DNA from: UBA1426 sp050953365
Lineage (GTDB): Bacteria; Bacillota; Clostridia; Peptostreptococcales; Anaerovoracaceae
NCBI GenBank assembly: GCA_050953365.1
Contig: JBMNMN010000006.1
Coordinates: forward strand, 112,776-176,775
Direction: 5' to 3'
DNA length: 64,000 nucleotides
This document shows, one piece after another, positions 7,838 to 16,497 of the stretch (positions are counted from its first letter, which is position 1; each line of letters begins with the position of its first letter). Both the position numbers and the translations under genes were made by a program. The notes beneath the pieces are model-generated. The model saw nothing but the letters and a program-made list of their open reading frames with translations. It had not been told where the DNA came from and did no database searches.

Positions 7838-8665
7838 ATGGCAAAGAGAAAGATTAGCATTGTCGCCATTCAAACGGCGCCCGCAAAAAATCTGAAACGG
7901 AATTTTTGGCAAGCGGTCCGATTGATGCATGAAGCCTTGACTTTGTATAAATATGTGGATATTGTGGTTTTTCCTGAACACTTTTTGTACTTTCCCGATA
8001 ATTCGGAAGGCCATCTGATTGGCGAAATTCCCGATCTTTTTATGCGTACTTTTTCTACCTACGCAAAGAAATACAATACCTATATAATAGCCGGAACCGT
8101 TGCAAGCAGGCGCCATGGTAAAATATATAACACGTCCTTTGTTTTTGACCGCCATGGGGAAGTGGTGGGATCCTACGACAAGAGCCACCTTTTCGATGCG
8201 TTGAATGCGGCCAAAGGCAACCGGGAGTCGGATCTGATTACACCTGGAGATCACGTTTTCTCACATGAAACGGATTTCGGCAAACTGGGGATCATTGTAT
8301 GTTACGATGTGAGATTCCCCGAACTGGCAAGGACGCTGGCTTTGGAGGGAGTGGAATTTTTGTTTGTCCCCGCGGCTTTCTATATGCCTCGGTTTGATCA
8401 TTGGCAGGCTTTGGTGAAAAATACGGCGCTCCAAAATTCCATGTATGTTGCCGGAGCAAATTTGACAAACCCTGCGGGCGGCCCCAATCGATACTGCGGC
8501 AGAAGCCTCATCGCAGACCCCTGGGGCATAGCAATCGCCACCGCTTCCGATAAGCCCGGATTTATACAGGCATACGTGGATGCTGACTATCCGAAACAGA
8601 TCAGAGATGCGGTAGGTTCCTTCCACAACCGGGTACCGTCACTTTACAACATTCCGTGCGAATAA
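7838..8665 (+). CDS. Carbon-nitrogen hydrolase (nitrilase superfamily)
   Basis: A 275-residue protein with the nitrilase-fold catalytic triad: E47 in VVFPEHF, K115 in YDKSHLFD and C155 in IIVCYDVRFPE. The length and the motif around the cysteine resemble the Nit1/Nit2 omega-amidase and deaminated-glutathione amidase branch. It probably hydrolyses a small amide. AGGAGG lies 5 bases before the ATG. It is monocistronic between nhaC (divergent) and glnS. The substrate is unknown. Confidence 0.85.
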   Translation: MAKRKISIVAIQTAPAKNLKRNFWQAVRLMHEALTLYKYVDIVVFPEHFLYFPDNSEGHLIGEIPDLFMRTFSTYAKKYNTYIIAGTVASRRHGKIYNTSFVFDRHGEVVGSYDKSHLFDALNAAKGNRESDLITPGDHVFSHETDFGKLGIIVCYDVRFPELARTLALEGVEFLFVPAAFYMPRFDHWQALVKNTALQNSMYVAGANLTNPAGGPNRYCGRSLIADPWGIAIATASDKPGFIQAYVDADYPKQIRDAVGSFHNRVPSLYNIPCE

Positions 8666-8679
8666 GCGGCCTCAAGCCC

Positions 8680-8708
8680 TTTTCAAATGCGGCTTAAAAT
8701 GATATAAT
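8680..8708 (+). promoter_or_regulatory. Predicted glnS promoter
   Basis: TTTTCA (8680-8685), 17 bases, perfect TATAAT (8703-8708). The following leader of about 160 bases shows no T-box that I can recognise. Confidence 0.55.
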
Positions 8709-8869
8709 AACCGCAATTTAATGGCATTATATACCTTTTGCGAGGCTTGATCCCAGAGCGCAAAAAGTCAACGGCAGGGGCAGTCCCTTAACCGGAATAA
8801 AACCGAATAAAAAATAAAATCGACAGGAGGGCTTGTCCCGTGCCTGACAAAAATAAGGAGGACGCCAAT

Positions 8870-10513
8870 ATGGCTGAAGAGAGAGAAATCACCAACTTTA
8901 TCCACAATATCATAGAGCGGGATCTGGAGAACAAAACCTATGGCGACAGGCCAATTTATACCCGTTTTCCGCCTGAGCCGAACGGTTATCTTCATATCGG
9001 ACACGCCAAGTCCATTTGCCTCAATTTTACAACGGCCCAAAAATACGGCGGCAAGTGCAACCTGCGCTTTGACGATACCAATCCCTTGAAAGAGGACACG
9101 GAATACGTGGAATCCATTAAAGAAGATGTGAGATGGTTGGGTTTTGAATGGGATAAGCTTCTCTTTGCATCCGACTATTTTGATAGAATGGTCGAATGCG
9201 CCATCACTCTCATTAAAAAGGGAAAAGCCTATGTCTGCGACCTTTCCGCAGAAGAAATAAGAGAGCATAGGGGGACGCTTACGGAGCCCGGAAAAGAAAG
9301 CCCTTATCGCAACCGTTCCGTTGAGGAAAACCTCAGGCTTTTCCAAGAAATGATGGACGGAAAATACAAGGACGGAGAAAAGGTGCTGCGGGCTAAGATC
9401 GATATGGCTTCGCCCAACATCAACATGCGAGACCCCGTCATATACCGGATCGCCCACGCAACGCATCATAACACAGGAGACAAATGGTGCATATATCCTA
9501 TGTATGACTACGCTCACCCCTTGGAAGACGCATTTGAAGAGATTACCCACTCTCTGTGCACCCTTGAGTTTGAGGATCACAGGCCTCTGTATGACTGGGT
9601 GCTTCGCGAGCTTGACTGGGAGATGCCTCCCCAGCAGATTGAGTTCGCCCGCTTGAATCTAACCAACACGGTTATGAGCAAGCGCTATCTGAAAGAATTG
9701 GTTGAAAACGGCCATGTAGAGGGCTGGGATGATCCCCGCATGCCAACCATTGCAGGCTTGCGCCGCAGAGGCTACACCCCTGAATCCATCCGCGACTTTT
9801 GCGAGCGTATCGGCGTAGCCAAAGCCAACAGCACGGTGGACATTTCTCTGCTGGAGCATTGTATCCGCGAAGATCTGAAGACCAAGGTGGAAAGCCGCAT
9901 GGTGGTATTGGATCCGTTGAAGGTGGTAATTACCAACTATCCGGAAGATCAAACAGAAGAAGTAGAGATAGAGAATAATAAAGAAAATGAAGAGATGGGG
10001 ACCCGTAAAATACCGTTCTCCCGGGAGCTTTACGTAGAAAGGGAGGACTTTATGGAGGTTCCGGAAAAGAAATTCTTCCGCCTCTACCCCGGCAATGAAG
10101 TGCGTTTCAAAGGCGCCTACTTCATCACCTGCAACGAGGTTATAAAAGACAGCTACGGAAATGTCATAGAGCTCCGCTGCACCTACGACCCGGAGACGCG
10201 AAGCGGAAGCGGTTTTGAGGGCCGCAAGGTTAAGGGAACCATTCATTGGGTAGACGCAAAGACGGCGGTGCCCATTAAAGTCAGGATCTATGACTACCTC
10301 ATGATCGAAGACGAAAACGGAGAGAACATTCTGAATCCTGATTCGGTGAAAATTATGGATGCCATGGCCGAGCCTTTGCTGGCAAATACCAAGGCCGGGG
10401 AGAGATTCCAATTCTTCCGGCAGGGATATTACATTGCCGATCCAATACTTTATACGGAAGAAAACAGAGTTTTTAACCAGATAGTAGATCTTAAGAGCTC
10501 CTGGAAAAAGTAA
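8870..10513 (+). CDS. glnS: Glutaminyl-tRNA synthetase
   Basis: A 547-residue class I synthetase from ATG 8870, which has AAGGAGG 8 bases upstream; an in-frame GTG at 8840 has no better site. HIGH motif LHIGHAKS at residues 42-45 in the context FPPEPNGY; KMSKS equivalent VMSKRYLK at about residue 268. The length matches bacterial GlnRS (E. coli about 554). It charges tRNA-Gln directly with glutamine. Many Bacillota instead use GluRS plus GatCAB, so its presence marks a lineage that acquired or kept direct charging. A hairpin follows the gene. Confidence 0.96.
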   Translation: MAEEREITNFIHNIIERDLENKTYGDRPIYTRFPPEPNGYLHIGHAKSICLNFTTAQKYGGKCNLRFDDTNPLKEDTEYVESIKEDVRWLGFEWDKLLFASDYFDRMVECAITLIKKGKAYVCDLSAEEIREHRGTLTEPGKESPYRNRSVEENLRLFQEMMDGKYKDGEKVLRAKIDMASPNINMRDPVIYRIAHATHHNTGDKWCIYPMYDYAHPLEDAFEEITHSLCTLEFEDHRPLYDWVLRELDWEMPPQQIEFARLNLTNTVMSKRYLKELVENGHVEGWDDPRMPTIAGLRRRGYTPESIRDFCERIGVAKANSTVDISLLEHCIREDLKTKVESRMVVLDPLKVVITNYPEDQTEEVEIENNKENEEMGTRKIPFSRELYVEREDFMEVPEKKFFRLYPGNEVRFKGAYFITCNEVIKDSYGNVIELRCTYDPETRSGSGFEGRKVKGTIHWVDAKTAVPIKVRIYDYLMIEDENGENILNPDSVKIMDAMAEPLLANTKAGERFQFFRQGYYIADPILYTEENRVFNQIVDLKSSWKK

Positions 10514-10522
10514 GCAGGATGG

Positions 10523-10542
10523 CCACGGGGATTGCCCCGTGG
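10523..10542 (+). terminator. Stem-loop after glnS
   Basis: CCACGGGG and CCCCGTGG form an 8-bp GC-rich stem around ATTG, followed by TTATCTT. Terminator-like but with a weak U tract. fumC begins 36 bases later. Confidence 0.5.
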
Positions 10543-10577
10543 TTATCTTGTAGCCTTTGTAGCCTTTGGAGAAAACC

Positions 10578-11990
10578 ATGACGTATCGAATTGAAAGAGA
10601 CTCCATGGGAGAAATCCGTGTGGAGGCCGACAAGCTCTGGGGTGCCCAGACGCAGCGCAGTTTGGAGAACTTCCGCATCGGCACCGAAAAAATGCCTCGA
10701 GAAGTAATCCGCGCCTTTGCAGTGCTCAAAAAAGCCGCGGCCATCACCAATTTTGAATTGGACAATTTGGACGGGCAGATTGCCTCCGCGATTGCGCAGG
10801 CCTGCGACGAAATTTTAGAAGGAAAGTGGGACGACCAGTTCCCTCTTGCGGTCTGGCAGACGGGTAGCGGTACGCAAACAAATATGAACGTCAACGAGGT
10901 CATAGCGAACCGCACCAATCAAATCCTCGCAGACGACGGAAACGATCTCGCTGCAGACGGCGTCAGCCATCCCTTCACGGAGAAAAGAGTCCATCCTAAC
11001 GACCACGTAAATATGGGCCAAAGCTCCAACGACACCTTTCCCACCGCTATGCATATGGCAGCGGTATTGGAAACGGAGCAGCGCCTGTTTCCGGCCATAG
11101 AAAAATTGTCTGCGACATTTTTCCGCCTGTCCGAAGAGTATAAAGATGTGATTAAAGTCGGCCGCACCCACCTTCAGGACGCGGTGCCCCTTTCGCTGGG
11201 TCAGGAGATCAGCGGCTGGCTCAGCATGTTGACTCACACGGAGCAGATGATTCGTACGAGCCTGGAATCCCTGCGGGAGTTAGCCATAGGCGGAACGGCT
11301 GTCGGCACCGGTCTTAACACCCATCCGCAGTTTGGGGAAAAGGTTGCCGGCCGTATCGGTCAACTGACGGGGAGCCGTTTTGTTTCGGCACAAAACAAGT
11401 TTCATGCACTCACCAGCCTGGACGGCATGGTGGCGTTTCACGGAGCGCTGAAAGCCTTGGCCGCCGATCTTTTCAAGATAGCCAACGACGTGCGCTGGCT
11501 GGCCAGCGGCCCGCGGAGCGGTATCGGAGAAATAAAAATACCGGAAAACGAGCCGGGCAGTTCTATCATGCCGGGAAAAGTGAATCCTACCCAATGCGAA
11601 GCTTTGACCATGGTCTGCTGTCAAGTCATAGCCAACGACACTGCGGTAGGCTTTGCCGCATCCCAGGGAAATTTTCAACTTAACGTTTTTCTTCCGGTTA
11701 CCGTTTACAACGTACTGCAATCCATCCGTCTGCTCAGTGACGGCATGGTTTCTTTCAATGACAATTGCGCGGAAGGCATCCGGCCTGACCGCCATAAGAT
11801 TCGGGAGAATTTGGAGCGTTCCCTGATGTTGGTAACGGCGCTGAATCCCCGCATCGGTTACGACAATGCGGCGAAAGTGGCGAAAAAAGCCTATGCCGAA
11901 GGCACTACCTTAAAAGAGGCTGCCGTGAGTTTGGGGCTTCTAACGGAAACCGAATTTGACGAGTTGGTAGATCCGGCGAAGATGGTATGA
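10578..11990 (+). CDS. fumC: Fumarate hydratase class II
   Basis: A 470-residue protein from ATG 10578, with GGAG 6 bases upstream; an in-frame TTG at 10566 overlaps the ribosome site and is less likely. It has the fumarase/aspartase signature GSSIMPGKVNPTQCE near residue 330, plus GSGTQTNMNVNEV and GRTHLQDAVP. It interconverts fumarate and malate without an iron-sulfur cluster. It precedes the acylating aldehyde dehydrogenase by 32 bases and the two are probably cotranscribed. Confidence 0.96.
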   Translation: MTYRIERDSMGEIRVEADKLWGAQTQRSLENFRIGTEKMPREVIRAFAVLKKAAAITNFELDNLDGQIASAIAQACDEILEGKWDDQFPLAVWQTGSGTQTNMNVNEVIANRTNQILADDGNDLAADGVSHPFTEKRVHPNDHVNMGQSSNDTFPTAMHMAAVLETEQRLFPAIEKLSATFFRLSEEYKDVIKVGRTHLQDAVPLSLGQEISGWLSMLTHTEQMIRTSLESLRELAIGGTAVGTGLNTHPQFGEKVAGRIGQLTGSRFVSAQNKFHALTSLDGMVAFHGALKALAADLFKIANDVRWLASGPRSGIGEIKIPENEPGSSIMPGKVNPTQCEALTMVCCQVIANDTAVGFAASQGNFQLNVFLPVTVYNVLQSIRLLSDGMVSFNDNCAEGIRPDRHKIRENLERSLMLVTALNPRIGYDNAAKVAKKAYAEGTTLKEAAVSLGLLTETEFDELVDPAKMV

Positions 11991-12022
11991 TATCCAAATT
12001 TGCCATGTGAAGGAGGAGAAAG

Positions 12023-13435
12023 ATGCAACCTACCGTACAGCAATACACTTCTGAGGAGATTATGGAAAGCAAAGCATATATTGACGGTTACATTGAACGG
12101 GCGCGGAAGGCCCAAGCGGTAATCGAGAATTATTCCCAGAGCCAGGTGGATCGCCTGGTCATGGCTATTGCCAAAACCGTTTATGACAATGCAGAATATC
12201 TGGCAGAGCTTGCAGTTGAAGAAACGCAAATGGGTGTTTTAGAGGATAAAATAGCAAAGAATAAAGGCAAAGCCAGCATAATTTGGAACAGTCTGAAAGG
12301 AAAGAAAAGCGTGGGTATTATCGAACGGGATGAAGAGACGGGCATTGTAAAAGTGGCTAAACCCATGGGAGTGGTGGCCGCAATTACGCCGATGACCAAT
12401 CCCATCGTCACGCCCATGAGCAACGCCATGTTTGCCGTAAAGGGAAGAAATGCAATCATTATCACTCCCCATCACAAAGCCATCCGGTCCAGCACGGAGA
12501 CGGTGAATCTGATAAATGCCGAGCTGAAGAAACTGGGCGCGCCGGAACATCTGATTCAGATTCTGGATCAACAGTCCCGGATCAACACCCGTACCCTCAT
12601 AGCCGGTGCGGATGTGGTCGTGGCAACGGGAGGCGCCGGAATGGTCCATGCGGCTTACAGCAGCGGAAGGCCGGCTTTGGGCGTCGGCGCGGGCAACGTG
12701 CAGTGTATCCTGGACAGAGATATCGATTATGGAGACGCCGTGTCGAAGCTGATTGCCGGGCGCATTTTCGATAACGGCATTATCTGCTCCGGAGAGCAGA
12801 GCGCCATCGTGCCCGCCGACAAATACGAAGAAATCATCGAGCACTTTAAAAGAAACGGCGCCTATGTGGTTACATCGCCGGAGGAAAAGGAAGCATTTCG
12901 GAAGGCGCTTTTCCCGGAGGGGGTTATGAACCGCCATGCCGTCGGCCAGTCCGTTCAAGCCATTGCCAAGTTAGCAGGAGTGGAGATTCCTGCCCAATGC
13001 AGAGTTATTGCCATTGAAACGGATCGATACGGAAAAGACGAGTTGCTGGCAAAAGAGAAGATGTGCCCCGTATTGGCCATCTTCCGTTACAATGATTTTA
13101 AAGAAGCTGTGGAAATTGCGAAAGCAAACCTGGAGGTTGAAGGTAAAGGGCACAGCGTTGCCATCCATTCCAACAACAGCGCAAACATCGAATACGCCGG
13201 GGAACAGATCAACGTCAGCCGCTTCGTTATCAACCAGACCTGCGCTACTTCTGCAGGAGGAAGCTACTTTAACGGGTTAGCGCCTACCAATACATTAGGG
13301 TGCGGTTCCTGGGGACATAATAGCATTTCAGAAAACCTGAGCTACAAACATTTGATCAACATATCGCAGATTGCTTACTTCAAACCGGATAACACCGTGC
13401 CCACGCAGGAGGAACTGTGGTCCACTTTGGATTGA
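12023..13435 (+). CDS. CoA-acylating aldehyde dehydrogenase (SucD/EutE/AdhE-N family)
   Basis: A 470-residue protein with the acylating ALDH pattern: PMGVVAAITPMTNPIVTP, VATGGAGMVHAAYSSG, GVGAGNVQ and the catalytic cysteine C255 in NGIICSGEQS. It converts an aldehyde plus CoA and NAD(P) to acyl-CoA, or the reverse. The closest remembered relatives are succinate-semialdehyde dehydrogenases (SucD) and the N-terminal half of AdhE; the substrate is uncertain. GGAGGAG lies shortly before the ATG. Its 3' end overlaps the convergent Hpt gene by 61 bases, and its terminator lies inside that gene. Confidence 0.88.
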   Translation: MQPTVQQYTSEEIMESKAYIDGYIERARKAQAVIENYSQSQVDRLVMAIAKTVYDNAEYLAELAVEETQMGVLEDKIAKNKGKASIIWNSLKGKKSVGIIERDEETGIVKVAKPMGVVAAITPMTNPIVTPMSNAMFAVKGRNAIIITPHHKAIRSSTETVNLINAELKKLGAPEHLIQILDQQSRINTRTLIAGADVVVATGGAGMVHAAYSSGRPALGVGAGNVQCILDRDIDYGDAVSKLIAGRIFDNGIICSGEQSAIVPADKYEEIIEHFKRNGAYVVTSPEEKEAFRKALFPEGVMNRHAVGQSVQAIAKLAGVEIPAQCRVIAIETDRYGKDELLAKEKMCPVLAIFRYNDFKEAVEIAKANLEVEGKGHSVAIHSNNSANIEYAGEQINVSRFVINQTCATSAGGSYFNGLAPTNTLGCGSWGHNSISENLSYKHLINISQIAYFKPDNTVPTQEELWSTLD

Positions 13436-13767
13436 ATGACTTGGAAGAGATCATTTTCATAGGACCGAAGGAGGGAAGGCAATTCGCTGAAATTGCCTTC
13501 TTTTATGGCGCTTTCAATGGCTTGGCAGCAAGAGCTTAAATTTTGCATGCCCAAGGTTGCGGCTAAGCCTTTGAGGGAGTGCGCATAGGTTTTAGCCTCT
13601 TCGAATCTTTTCTGATTGATAAGTCCTGACAGAACGATATGGCTGTCCTGGTAGTTGGCCTGAAAGCGTTTTACGGATTTAATGTACAGATCCTCCAATC
13701 CTCCAAGCCTGCAAATCGCTTCGTATCTGCCTGAGAACGGATCGGGCGCAAAGGTTTCTGTCAACAT
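13375..13767 (-). CDS. Stand-alone Hpt (histidine phosphotransfer) domain protein
   Basis: A 130-residue protein with the Hpt motif YAHSLKGLAATLG; H63 is the predicted phosphorylated histidine. The helix pattern and SCCQAIESAIKEG fit a four-helix Hpt bundle. Such proteins relay phosphate from a hybrid kinase to a response regulator; no partner gene is nearby, so the circuit is unknown. AGAAAGG lies about 11 bases upstream of ATG 13767. The last 61 bases overlap the end of the convergent aldehyde dehydrogenase gene. Confidence 0.75.
   Translation of the reverse strand: MLTETFAPDPFSGRYEAICRLGGLEDLYIKSVKRFQANYQDSHIVLSGLINQKRFEEAKTYAHSLKGLAATLGMQNLSSCCQAIESAIKEGNFSELPSLLRSYENDLFQVIQSKVDHSSSCVGTVLSGLK
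13475..13504 (+). terminator. Terminator of fumC-aldehyde dehydrogenase, inside the opposite-strand Hpt gene
   Basis: Perfect 10-bp stem GAAGGCAATT / AATTGCCTTC around CGCTGA, followed by TTTT. It is also codons of the Hpt protein on the other strand. Confidence 0.75.
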
Positions 13768-13979
13768 CGGAATTATACCTTTCTAATGATATTATATCTT
13801 AAGAATAGGTGAGTATCATTCTACTATTAATATAGACAAGAGTAAAGAAATATTCGCAAAATACTTCAAATTATCTGTAAATTTATTTTCGACAAATTTC
13901 GAAAAATCCCACAAATTGGCTTCGCTTATTAAAGTCGAACCGCCGATTTCCCTCATTTGGTAGCTTATTACAAAGAACA

Positions 13980-13988
13980 TGGTATAAT
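13980..13988 (+). promoter_or_regulatory. Extended -10 promoter of truA, six bases before the start codon
   Basis: TGGTATAAT ends at 13988 and the truA ATG begins at 13995, so the expected transcription start falls at or within a base or two of the A of ATG. No Shine-Dalgarno sequence precedes the gene. This predicts a leaderless mRNA. Confidence 0.6.
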
Positions 13989-13994
13989 ACTTTC

Positions 13995-14846
13995 ATGAAA
14001 AACGTTTTGTTAACAATCGAATATGACGGTACCAATTTTTCCGGATGGCAGCGGCAGCCCGGCCGGCGCACCGTGCAAGGTGAGCTGGAGCGGGTACTTT
14101 CCGTGCTTTGCAAGCAGGAGGTTAAGCTGCAAGGGACAAGCCGCACCGATGCCGGCGTCCACGCCCTAGATCAGAAGGCTTGTTTTCAAGGCGAGTTTGG
14201 AATTCCCGTAGACAGAATCCCCCTTGCGGCAAATAAAATGTTGGCCGGTGAAGGAGCTTTTGCAGTGGGAGATGTGAGGATACTTGAGGCCCGGGAAGTG
14301 CATGAGGAGTTTAATCCTCGATTCGATGCAAAAGGCAAAAAGTATATTTATAAAATACGCAACACCCCGCAGCCTGCCGTTCTGCAGAGGAACTACAGCT
14401 ATCAAATCCATAAGCCCTTAAACCTGGAAGCCATGAAACAGGCTGCCGCCTATCTGATCGGGGAACACGATTTCCGGTGCTTCATGGCCGCCGGGGGAAA
14501 CGTACCCGAATCCACCATTCGGACCATATACAGCATCGAATGGAAACAGCGATTTCTGGAAGAGTCCGGGAATTCGCCTGCGGAAGATGCCGGCGACTTG
14601 AGCAGCGGCGGCATTGAGTTTGCAGGCAGCTGTATAGAATTTGAGATTAGGGGCAACGGATTCCTATATAACATGGTACGGATTATTGCCGGAACGCTGG
14701 TAGATATCGGTTTGGGAAGAATTGCTCCGGAGGAGATGAAAGCGATCATTGAGAGCAAGGATAGGCAGCGGGCAGGCCATACAGCCCCTCCCGGCGGGCT
14801 CTATCTGGCAAAGGTATATTTTGATGAGGAGGATTTGAAACTATGA
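13995..14846 (+). CDS. truA: tRNA pseudouridine synthase A
   Basis: A 283-residue protein. The catalytic aspartate is D52 in SRTDAGVHA; EYDGTNFSGWQRQP at the N-terminus and GNGFLYNMVRIIAGTL near the C-terminus are diagnostic. TruA makes pseudouridines 38-40 in the tRNA anticodon arm. It is longer than usual (about 245-265) because of an acidic insertion of about 25 residues around ESGNSPAEDAGDLSSGG. There is no ribosome site, and the -10 box abuts the start, suggesting leaderless translation. It overlaps metF by four bases (ATGA). Confidence 0.96.
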   Translation: MKNVLLTIEYDGTNFSGWQRQPGRRTVQGELERVLSVLCKQEVKLQGTSRTDAGVHALDQKACFQGEFGIPVDRIPLAANKMLAGEGAFAVGDVRILEAREVHEEFNPRFDAKGKKYIYKIRNTPQPAVLQRNYSYQIHKPLNLEAMKQAAAYLIGEHDFRCFMAAGGNVPESTIRTIYSIEWKQRFLEESGNSPAEDAGDLSSGGIEFAGSCIEFEIRGNGFLYNMVRIIAGTLVDIGLGRIAPEEMKAIIESKDRQRAGHTAPPGGLYLAKVYFDEEDLKL

Positions 14847-15724
14847 AGATAAAGGAAATGTTTGAAAAGAAGAGGACGGTCATGTCCCTTGAGATATTCC
14901 CGCCAAAGCTTACATCGCCGGTGGAAACCATCTATTCGACGCTGGATGCGCTTTCCGATATCAACCCCGACTTTATCAGTGTCACTTATGGTGCCGGCGG
15001 CAAAGCGAAGGACAGAACGGTTGAAATCGCCTCAAAGATCAAAAATGACTACGGCATTGAAAGCCTGGCGCACCTGACCTGCATCTCCTCTACAAAGGAA
15101 GATATACGAAGGATCTTTGACGAGATGAGAGGCTGCAATATTGAAAATGTATTGGCGCTACGAGGCGATATCCCCGAGGATCCGGATTTTGAATTTCCCA
15201 CTCCCCTTCATTATCAATTTGCCTGCGATCTGGTCAGAGAAGCAAAGGCCGAAAAAAGTTTCTGCATCGGAGCGGCTTGCTATCCCGAGAAGCATATTGA
15301 ATGCGACAACAAGGTGAAGGATATTAAGCATCTCAAGGAAAAGGTTGATCAAGGCGTGGATTTCCTCATCACGCAGCTGTTTTTCGATAACGAGATATTC
15401 TACCGCTTTATGGAGGAAATCGATCTGGCGGGAATCAATGTTCCCGTCTCCGCCGGCATCATGCCTGTGCTGAATAAGAATCAGATTTTGCGCATCACAA
15501 AGCTGTCCGGCTGTTCCATCCCTGCAAAATTCCAACGGATATTGGACCGCTATGAGCATAACCCGGAGGCCTTGAAGGAGGCGGGAGAAGCCTATGCCAT
15601 CGAACAGATTATCGATCTCATGGCTTGGGGCGTCCGCGGCATCCATCTTTATACGATGAACAAGCCTGAAACAGCTAAGCGGATTATGAGCAACATTGAG
15701 CACATTAGAAGGCTGCAGGGTTGA
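14843..15724 (+). CDS. metF: 5,10-methylenetetrahydrofolate reductase
   Basis: A 293-residue TIM-barrel flavoprotein with LEIFPPKL at the start, FISVTYGAGG, NVLALRGDIP and DFLITQLFFDNE, all standard MetF motifs. It reduces methylene-THF to methyl-THF, the methyl donor for MetH encoded 2.3 kb downstream. It is coupled to truA by an ATGA overlap. The 139-bp repeat tract and an IS30 element now lie between metF and metH. Confidence 0.96.
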   Translation: MKIKEMFEKKRTVMSLEIFPPKLTSPVETIYSTLDALSDINPDFISVTYGAGGKAKDRTVEIASKIKNDYGIESLAHLTCISSTKEDIRRIFDEMRGCNIENVLALRGDIPEDPDFEFPTPLHYQFACDLVREAKAEKSFCIGAACYPEKHIECDNKVKDIKHLKEKVDQGVDFLITQLFFDNEIFYRFMEEIDLAGINVPVSAGIMPVLNKNQILRITKLSGCSIPAKFQRILDRYEHNPEALKEAGEAYAIEQIIDLMAWGVRGIHLYTMNKPETAKRIMSNIEHIRRLQG

Positions 15725-15740
15725 TAGCCTTGTTTCTAAG

Positions 15741-16200
15741 CCTACTATTGCAGCATTGGACGTGATGTAAGCCTATTATTCTTCGTTTCCTAGGCCTATT
15801 TTCACTTGATATAGCTGTGGTTGAACCTATTTTGCACTGTTTAAGGCGGACTTTGAAGCCTTCAAGGCTAGCAAATAGGTCTACTATTGCCGCATTGGAC
15901 GTGATGTAAGCCTATTATTCTTCGTTTCCTAGGCCTATTTTCACTTGGTTGGTCTTTGATTGAACCTATTTTGCACTGTTTAAGGAGGACTTTGAAGCCT
16001 TCAAGGCTAGCAAATAGGTCTACTATTGCAGCATTGGACGTGATGTAAGCCTACAATTCTTCGTTTCCTAGGCCTACTTTTACTTGATTTGACTTGAATT
16101 AAGCCTAGTTCCTAGTGTAGGAAGTGGGATTTGAAGACTTAAAGGCTAGTTTATAGCCCTAACATTGCGGTACTGAATATGATTTTGAACCTATTATGTT
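15741..16200. repeat. 139-bp tandem repeat, three copies plus a degenerate fourth
   Basis: Units start at 15741, 15880 and 16019, exactly 139 bases apart, each with ACTATTGCAGCATTGGACG, AAGCCTATTATTCTTCG and CCTAGGCCTATTTTCACTTG. Within each unit GCCTATT/AATAGG heptamers recur in both orientations. A decayed copy begins near 16155. No coding potential. Confidence 0.9.
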
Positions 16201-16497
16201 ATGATGTGTTGATGTGAACCTATTATGCCGTGAGCCTATTATTTTAACTGTGAACCCATTATTTTATTTTATGCTGTAAGCCTTTTTCTTTAACTGCGAA
16301 CCTATTATCCTTATGCTGTGAAGCTATTACTTTATAGCTGTCTAGCTTTTATTATAACTATCTAACTCTATCTAACTCTATTAACTCTATTTTCTTTTAC
16401 ATATATATATCTGGCTCAATTATATTTGGTTCAATTTTCTTATTATTACTATTTGGTTCATTTTTCTTTTATTTATCTGACTCTATTTTCTTTTGGC
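16200..16497. repeat. AT-rich low-complexity tract left of IS30
   Basis: Irregular repeats of GTGAACCTATTATTT, then TCTATTTTCTTTTA, GGTTCAATTTTCTT and ATATATATCTGGC. The same sequence type resumes to the right of the IS30 element, showing the IS landed inside it. Confidence 0.8.

Noticed and set aside
8709..8869. T-box leader before glnS
   Set aside because: I see neither the T-box sequence nor an antiterminator-terminator pair.
8768..9580. Long minus-strand frame over glnS
   Set aside because: Antisense shadow of glnS; no family motifs. The same applies to 9659-10918 minus and 22178-23203 minus.
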